Shown in pieces: positions 58,882 through 64,000 of a stretch of DNA of 64,000 nucleotides (positions within the stretch are counted from its first letter, which is position 1; the number at the start of each line of letters is the position of its first letter). This stretch comes from Hyposmocoma kahamanoa (lineage: Eukaryota > Arthropoda > Insecta > Lepidoptera > Cosmopterigidae): contig NW_020654684.1 in the NCBI RefSeq assembly GCF_003589595.1, forward strand, positions 3,433,793-3,497,792. The letters run 5' to 3'. The notes under the pieces were generated by a model. It had not been told where the DNA came from, made no database searches, and saw only the letters and a list, made by a program, of their open reading frames with translations. The position numbers and the translations under genes were made by a program.

Positions 58882-59711
58882 AGCGAAGCCAAAGCGTGAC
58901 CGACTTTTCAATCGGTTTTTCATAAAACCGCCTGCCACTTGTAACATAGTCTTTTATCGTAACTGGGCTTTACACCACGAAAGCGAGACGAAGTTAAATT
59001 GCATTGCGTCGACGCGGGCGCGACTGCGGCGACGATGACACAGCGCGAGAGCCTCAGGCCATGACGGAAATCTGCAACCCCGATCACAAAGAGAAAGGTT
59101 ACAACTACTTTGATAATTGAAATTCAGTGACATGACGTCATGTTCGTATTTACGACGCTTCTTAAGCGGGTTGACAACGAAACTGCGCTCGGATTAACTA
59201 GAAGACCCTTACGAGAAAATAGGTGGTCCTATTTCTAACCACTCATCATGTTTATAAACAGTTTACGTTGGCTGTATAACAATTGATTTACTGATTGTCA
59301 TTTCACAAAATTAGTTTACACAGCGAACGAGTACAGTGGGCTGCGCGTGGCCAGACACGTTTGTGTTACCTGTGCCGCTGACCACTCATGTGCGACCTAA
59401 AATGCAGAGACAAATTCATATTCTTGTAATAGTGGCCCGCCGTGACCTGGTGCAGGTAGGGTGACGTACGACGTCTTTATGCTATGTTACACTGTTTCAT
59501 AGTTTCTTAGCTTGCATCAAGACATGAAAACGTGTGGAGTTAACATTGGCTCGTCAGGTGACTGCTGCTGCACCAATCTACATATGTTAAAATATTAATA
59601 CAGATAACCTCTAAGCAACAATCTCATTCATTTTCAGTCGTTTCTATGACATTTTTCCAAGTATAAGCTTGTTCAAAAACGACCCTTAGCGTTAAAGCCC
59701 ATTAATTATCA
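58882..59711. other. No gene; CpG-rich patch near 59.0 kb
   Basis: 58980-59070 is CpG-rich (GCGTCGACGCGGGCGCGACT). It may be regulatory, but nothing more can be said. Confidence 0.4.
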
Positions 59712-59850
59712 TCAGGCTATTGCGATCCATTAACGGATATTGGACCTCTCCCAAATTACACTACAGCGTTCGGTCTTACGCCGCCATCCTCAAGCGTAAA
59801 ATCAGTCCATCTGCTTGGGGGACCATAATCCGATTACAACCCTGTAACCA
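59712..59850 (-). pseudogene. LINE extreme C-terminal fragment
   Basis: The minus strand reads RLRMAA, stop, DRTL, stop, LGEVQYPLMDRN. This matches the short conserved end of several LINE proteins (R-x-MAQDR-x-LW-R-x-LGE-x), with two stops. About 45 codons remain. Confidence 0.45.
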
Positions 59851-61073
59851 ACCCAACAGTCCGGGGATAAATTTCACTAACATCCACACAACGCTATTTA
59901 CCTTGCCTCGTTTAGATTCGCACTTGCTACCACTGTCTATGTTGTCCAACTTCACTGTCAGACTTTAAATACGCTTTACCAATGATCTGGTTGTTTTAAA
60001 TGTTGGAATTACTTTTTAGACCGTATTTTCGTAATTTTAATAAAACGGTTAACATCGATATCAATATTTTGAACCTTGAAACAAGTCTCCAGATAATCGA
60101 AATTGGCCGTGAGCCTAAATATAAACATTAAAAGAACTCATAGCTTTTTATTGTACGTAGCAAGTTGCTAGCTAGTTGTAAGTAAAAATGCAGTCCTACA
60201 AAATCTGATCGTGACACTTTTGTTTTAGATACTGCTTTTGGCTTGCGAAGCAGCCATTGTTATTTGAAAGCTGTATAGTTTCGTTAGCGGGTAAACATGC
60301 TACGATCCGCCGGTGCCGCGACGACGGCGGCTTCGACGGCGCAGTGGCGACAGCGATGTGCGTGGCGGCTTGCGCACTTGATCAAGATGCCTAAGTTTGC
60401 ATATGCTGTTCACGACACGCAGCGGAGCGGGCACACGAGTGTCGCGCTCCAGTCGAACGGTGAATGCGCGATTCAAAAGTCATAGTGTCGTCTTGTTGCT
60501 TACCTATTTTTCGATCAATCAAATTTCGAGATGTCGTAGGAAGAAATCATTTCAGCTGTTTTAGAAAAACCACCATGGAGTGAAACAGCAAACATATATC
60601 GACCATAAAAATAGGAGCATTGTTAATCGCTACAAATAGAAGAAAAGAGATAATATTCGTTCATGATTAAAGTGTGATTCCAATTCTGTCATGATATTTA
60701 CAAGAATATTACGTTCAACTGAACGTTTTTACGGTCATTCCAGCGTTATCATAACATCTTATCTGGATTTTGTCTTTGGTCTGCGTAATTTCGGCGAATT
60801 TTGCCTTTTTTCTTTCTTTGTTTGTAGTACGGGTTCACGTCTTCTTGCGCCCATAATAACTCATACTGAATAAAATAATTGGGTCCTATACAAAGGTATA
60901 CAGTATCAACATCGCGCTTCCACTCTCGTTACGTTACTTTATCGCCGCAAACTAAGCTATCTGGTTGCTGGCGTGGTAACAGGCCACTGTTACCGCGCCA
61001 CTACCTGCATCGCTGTTCCAGTTTGTAGCCTAAAACTAGCAATTACTAATTCATAGAAATCATCAAGTCAAAT
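59851..61073. other. No gene; CpG-rich block 60290-60480
   Basis: A GC-rich 62-codon frame (60297-60485) starts with ATG and opens with Ala/Thr/Arg-rich residues (RSAGAATTAASTAQW). It could be a first exon or just a CpG patch. The surrounding sequence is AT-rich with no other feature. Confidence 0.35.
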
Positions 61074-61502
61074 ATGTGTTTTGGACATTATATTTTTAAC
61101 CTAATAAGAGGATGTATAATTAACTCTCCTCCATTGGCTCAAATTCCTTTTTTTATCCCGCCAATCTCACGCTACGTCTTTCGTCAGCGCAAATACCCTC
61201 TATTCAACTTTCATTTAACCCGCACAGTGACACTAAGACGGACACCATTCTTCAAAGCATTGGCCGTAATTGAATCATTAAGCAAAACAAACGATATTGA
61301 CGTGATCAGCAACACTGAATCTAAATTTCTAACATCCGCTGGTTACTATTTGGAGGCGGTCACCGCCCAAAGCTCTGTGGTCCAAATTCCGCATCCTATC
61401 TTTGGTCGATGATCGACACAACCTTTTTTGTGACTATGACTTACATGTTTAGTTATAAGTACTGTAAGTATAAGTTGTACAAACTAAATAAATAAATAAA
61501 TA
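61074..61502 (+). mobile_element. Probable LINE C-terminus with (TAAA)n tail
   Basis: An intact 112-codon frame (to 61412) has a pattern seen at the ends of some lepidopteran LINE proteins: YPLFNFHLTRTVTLRRTPFF, then KALAVIESL and NDIDVIS. About 75 bp of untranslated sequence leads to (TAAA)n at 61485-61502, a typical LINE tail. There is no polymerase motif, so this rests on tail plus pattern. Confidence 0.45.
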
Positions 61503-61530
61503 GACTCTATTTTATGAGCACATTTCTTTC

Positions 61531-61850
61531 TAACCGACTTGAAAAAAAGAAGGTTGGTTCTCAATTAGACTGCACGTTTTTCTTTTGTTTTTGTAGTATG
61601 TTACGCCATAACTCATTTGTGAACCGATTTTGATGATTCTTTTTGGTTGGAAAGAGGGCATCTCAGTAGTGGTCCCATTTAAATTTAAAGAAAATATTCC
61701 ACCTCTAAGGGTGGCAAACTAGTGGATGAATCCGGAAAACCGGTTTCGCGCACTTTCCGGTAAAGGATTTCAATGAAACTTGGCAAATAAATATAATTCC
61801 ACGAACTTTTGAGGTAAACTTTTTCAGTAACTCTCTACTGAGATTATTTA
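61531..61850 (+). repeat. Dispersed repeat B, copy 3
   Basis: Begins TAACCGACTTGAAAAAAAGA and runs through GTTGGAAAGAGGGCATCTC, GGTTTCGCGCACTTTCCGG and CTCTACTGAGATTATTTA. It begins about 30 bp after the LINE tail at 61502. Confidence 0.75.
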
Positions 61851-62251
61851 ACACTTTTTTATTCGTTTGTTTTAATGTAATACATATCAAGTCAGCCGAC
61901 TAGCTTTACCCGCATTTTGTCAGTGTGATTTATTTTTTAGTGTTATTTGTATTTGAGTTCATACGGTAAAGTTTACTATAACCCTTATAGATCCAAAATC
62001 AACAACAACTCTAAACCTTAGCACAAACTGCACACTCACCAATAGATAAACTAAATCAATTATTAACAGCTTGCTTCTCTTCTATTTGTGTTCAAATGTT
62101 AGTTCAATTCGTATTGCAAATAATGATTCCCGTTTCAGTGGTCACTTACAGTTCAGATTATTTATTGAACATCGAAGAGTAACTGAAATTGTGTATTTAA
62201 GACGACAGGCTTTTATAGGCTTATTTAGGGATGTGAATAACTGCAACATTT
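61851..62251. other. No gene recognised
   Basis: AT-rich stretch between two repeat B copies in opposite orientation. Confidence 0.5.
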
Positions 62252-62475
62252 TTATTACAAAAACCCACCTCAAAAGTTTCGTGGAATTATTGAAAACGGT
62301 TACCGGAAAGTGCGCGAAACCGGATTCGTGCCCTATTTTACATACTTACTTAAATGGGACCAACACTGATATCCCTCTTTCCAACGAATAAAGATTCATC
62401 AAAATCGGTTCACAAATTCCGGAGTAATTGCGTAAAATACAGTCGAAATGAGAACCTCCTACTATTATGTTGTTA
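62252..62475 (-). repeat. Dispersed repeat B, copy 4, inverted
   Basis: On the minus strand: GTAGGAGGTTCTCATTTCGA, AATTTGTGAACCGATTTTGA, CGTTGGAAAGAGGGATATCA and CGGTTTCGCGCACTTTCCGG. Together with the copy at 61531 it makes an inverted pair about 400 bp apart. Confidence 0.75.
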
Positions 62476-63106
62476 AAGGGGTTAAACATAATTAAAGCAC
62501 ACCTTCCTAGGGTGTCTATAGAATCGATCAAGGATCTAAACCCAGAAAGTGGAATGCTTTCCACTTGTATTTGTTTGTCTTCAGTCGTTAAACATGGCCA
62601 CTGCAGCAAATCCGCCTTTTAGGTCAGAGTGATCCTTTAAAACAATAAAATGAATGCAAATAAAGCATTAAGGAACAACTTTGTAATCTAAATTCTAATT
62701 GTTATTGTTTTATGCAAAGAGATGGCAGAACAACAAACGCGTCTAAACAGCGCTCGACCGCATTGCGTCGGGTTCAATCAGATATCCGCTGTAAATAATC
62801 GCTACATCGCTTACGTTGGGGTCAGGAAAACCGAGACTACATTGCAAAAATAGTTACGTAAATCCATGGCAATTCCGAAGGGAACTGGTTTAATAATAAT
62901 TCTTTATCTCGGACCATACCATACTTCGCTAGTAAAAGAACTTATAACAAGGTTAGTAGAAAAACATTATAAAAAAGAATTTTAACCGAATTATATTACA
63001 AATTGGGCTACTCCCTTGACTTGCTCTATCCAATATTTTACAAAACGATAAACATGTCTTCTCGCAACAGCATTCAGATTTTAAAAAATTTTATCATTTA
63101 TGTTAC
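62476..63106. other. No gene recognised
   Basis: An 87-codon minus-strand frame overlaps repeat B and is partly repeat-derived. Nothing else is supported. Confidence 0.45.
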
Positions 63107-63207
63107 CAAGTGACGGCACGAACAAGTCGTGCGCCTGGTGGAAGGCGACACCCTTGTCCATAACAATAGCAGTGCCATTCAGAGCGTTATATCGCAAAGA
63201 ACTGAGC
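63107..63207 (+). repeat. Dispersed repeat A, 5' fragment
   Basis: Starts AAGTGACGGCACGAACAAGT and ends near CGCAAAGAACTGAGC, corresponding to the first 100 bp of the family. Confidence 0.7.
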
Positions 63208-63352
63208 AAAAATAATCACATTCAAAATCATAAATGTACCGCCAGACACCCGTTACAATTCGCTTAAAGACTACGTTATCGCTTGTCGACAATTTTGTAC
63301 ACATTTCAATATCCGATGTATATGTGGTGGACCGAGTGTGAATTTAATTCGT

Positions 63353-64000
63353 TAATGGGTGGAGAGGTTCCGCACAACTGGTTCGGCTATGAACCGCTCA
63401 CGGCCGGGGCCTAGTCGATCTTCAAAGACCCCTGAAAACATTGAATTCGTGGAACGGAGTTTACGTGAAAATGCCCGACTTTCAATACGGAAAAGAGCAA
63501 CTTCATTGGAACTTCCAAGCCAAGAGCAGCCATCCATGAAATTTTGAAACAAAATTTGAAGTTCCATCCTCATAGAATTCAAATCGTCCAAGAAATGAAA
63601 GAAAATGACTTCGTGGATTTCCTTTTGTCGAATCTGCGAGATCATCCATCATTCTCATCACACGCGTGGTTTCGACAGGATGGAGCCACACCACATACGG
63701 CCAGAGCTTCAATGAGTTTCCTTCGGGAAGCTTTCCCTTAAAAGTTGATTAGTCGCTTTGGGACATCCCGTGGCAGCCGAGGTCACCTCACTTGACCCAC
63801 ATGGACTTTTTTGTGGGGTTGCCTCAAATGGAAATATTACGATAACTATTCGCAAACTGTTGTGGCCTTAAAGCACAACATGCGTCGCGAAATCAGCAGC
63901 ATCCTACCGAGCTTACTGCAGCGCGTTGCACAAAACACGAGGCGACGATTCGACCAATGCGTGCAACTCGACGGCATTTGGATGAAGTTATCTTTAAAAA
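63353..64000 (+). pseudogene. Mariner-family transposase, broken, running off the window
   Basis: The N-terminal part (63353-63540) resembles the helix-turn-helix region: TPENIEFVERSLRENARLSI. After a shift near 63520 the next piece has FHPHRIQIVQEM, then jumps directly to WFRQDGATPHTARASMSF, which contains the second catalytic aspartate (63679-63681). The segment carrying the first aspartate (the DE-x-HF box) is missing, so there is an internal deletion. A stop follows at 63739, then shifts, with the third aspartate in HMDFF (63804-63806) and a tail WGCLKWKYYDN and NMRREISSIL. About 41 residues separate the second and third aspartates, as in DD41D (rosa-like) elements. Inactive. Confidence 0.8.

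Noticed and set aside
1..64000. CRISPR array or prokaryotic operon
   Set aside because: No regularly spaced short repeats with unique spacers, no ribosome-binding sites ahead of tightly packed genes; all evidence points to animal DNA.

Overview
The window looks like AT-rich insect genomic DNA, most likely from a moth or butterfly. This is inferred from the mix of dispersed repeats: RTE- and Jockey/CR1-type LINE pieces, tRNA-derived SINEs, mariner- and Harbinger-like TIR elements, and a short TTAGG-type telomeric motif. I cannot name the species. No bacterial-style operon, rRNA, CRISPR array or intact host protein gene was found. Most of the sequence is intergenic or intronic DNA in which successive mobile elements have landed and decayed. 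Two runs of exactly ten Ns (7011-7020, 52878-52887) mark draft-assembly joins.

Layout: 1-7 kb holds no gene, only small duplications, two repeat pairs and the first assembly gap, which has identical 47-base flanks. 7.5-10.2 kb has a decayed minus-strand reading frame of unknown origin, the 3' end of a LINE (8874-9424), and a 152-bp palindromic element with a tRNA-like core (10061-10212). 12.2-13.4 kb is a nest: a tRNA-Gly-like SINE with an 8-bp target duplication sits in an RTE reverse-transcriptase slice, which sits inside a copy of a dispersed element also found at 19.3-20.0 kb and 35.1-35.5 kb. 15.2-15.7 kb is a Harbinger-like TIR element. 17.9-18.7 kb is a LINE tail split by a 232-bp mariner-type MITE. 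21-31 kb is mostly unassigned, with a tandem duplication, several copies of two dispersed repeats (called A and B here) and one weak terminal-exon candidate (30690-30869).

31.9-33.2 kb holds a LINE with a YADD reverse-transcriptase motif, inserted between copies of a local repeat. 37.4-38.7 kb holds three LINE-derived pieces, one with an intact 223-codon C-terminal frame and a reconstructable insertion site. 42.7-43.8 kb is the clearest CpG-rich island and the best candidate for a promoter or 5' exon. 45.4-45.8 kb is a minus-strand reverse-transcriptase pseudogene carrying two adjacent snap-back palindromes. 49.4-50.4 kb is a 983-bp TIR element with an iterated motif. 51.9-53.0 kb is rich in inverted repeats. 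56-62 kb contains more LINE 3' ends and two tRNA-type SINEs. The window ends inside a broken mariner-family transposase with D-to-D spacing of about 41 residues (63353-64000).

Nothing here forms a convincing new multi-gene system. The most informative observations concern genome dynamics: nested and internal-slice insertions, palindrome-generating events, a tRNA-like palindromic element, and assembly artefacts. Family labels rest on protein motifs and on shared structure between copies within this window; no database search was possible.
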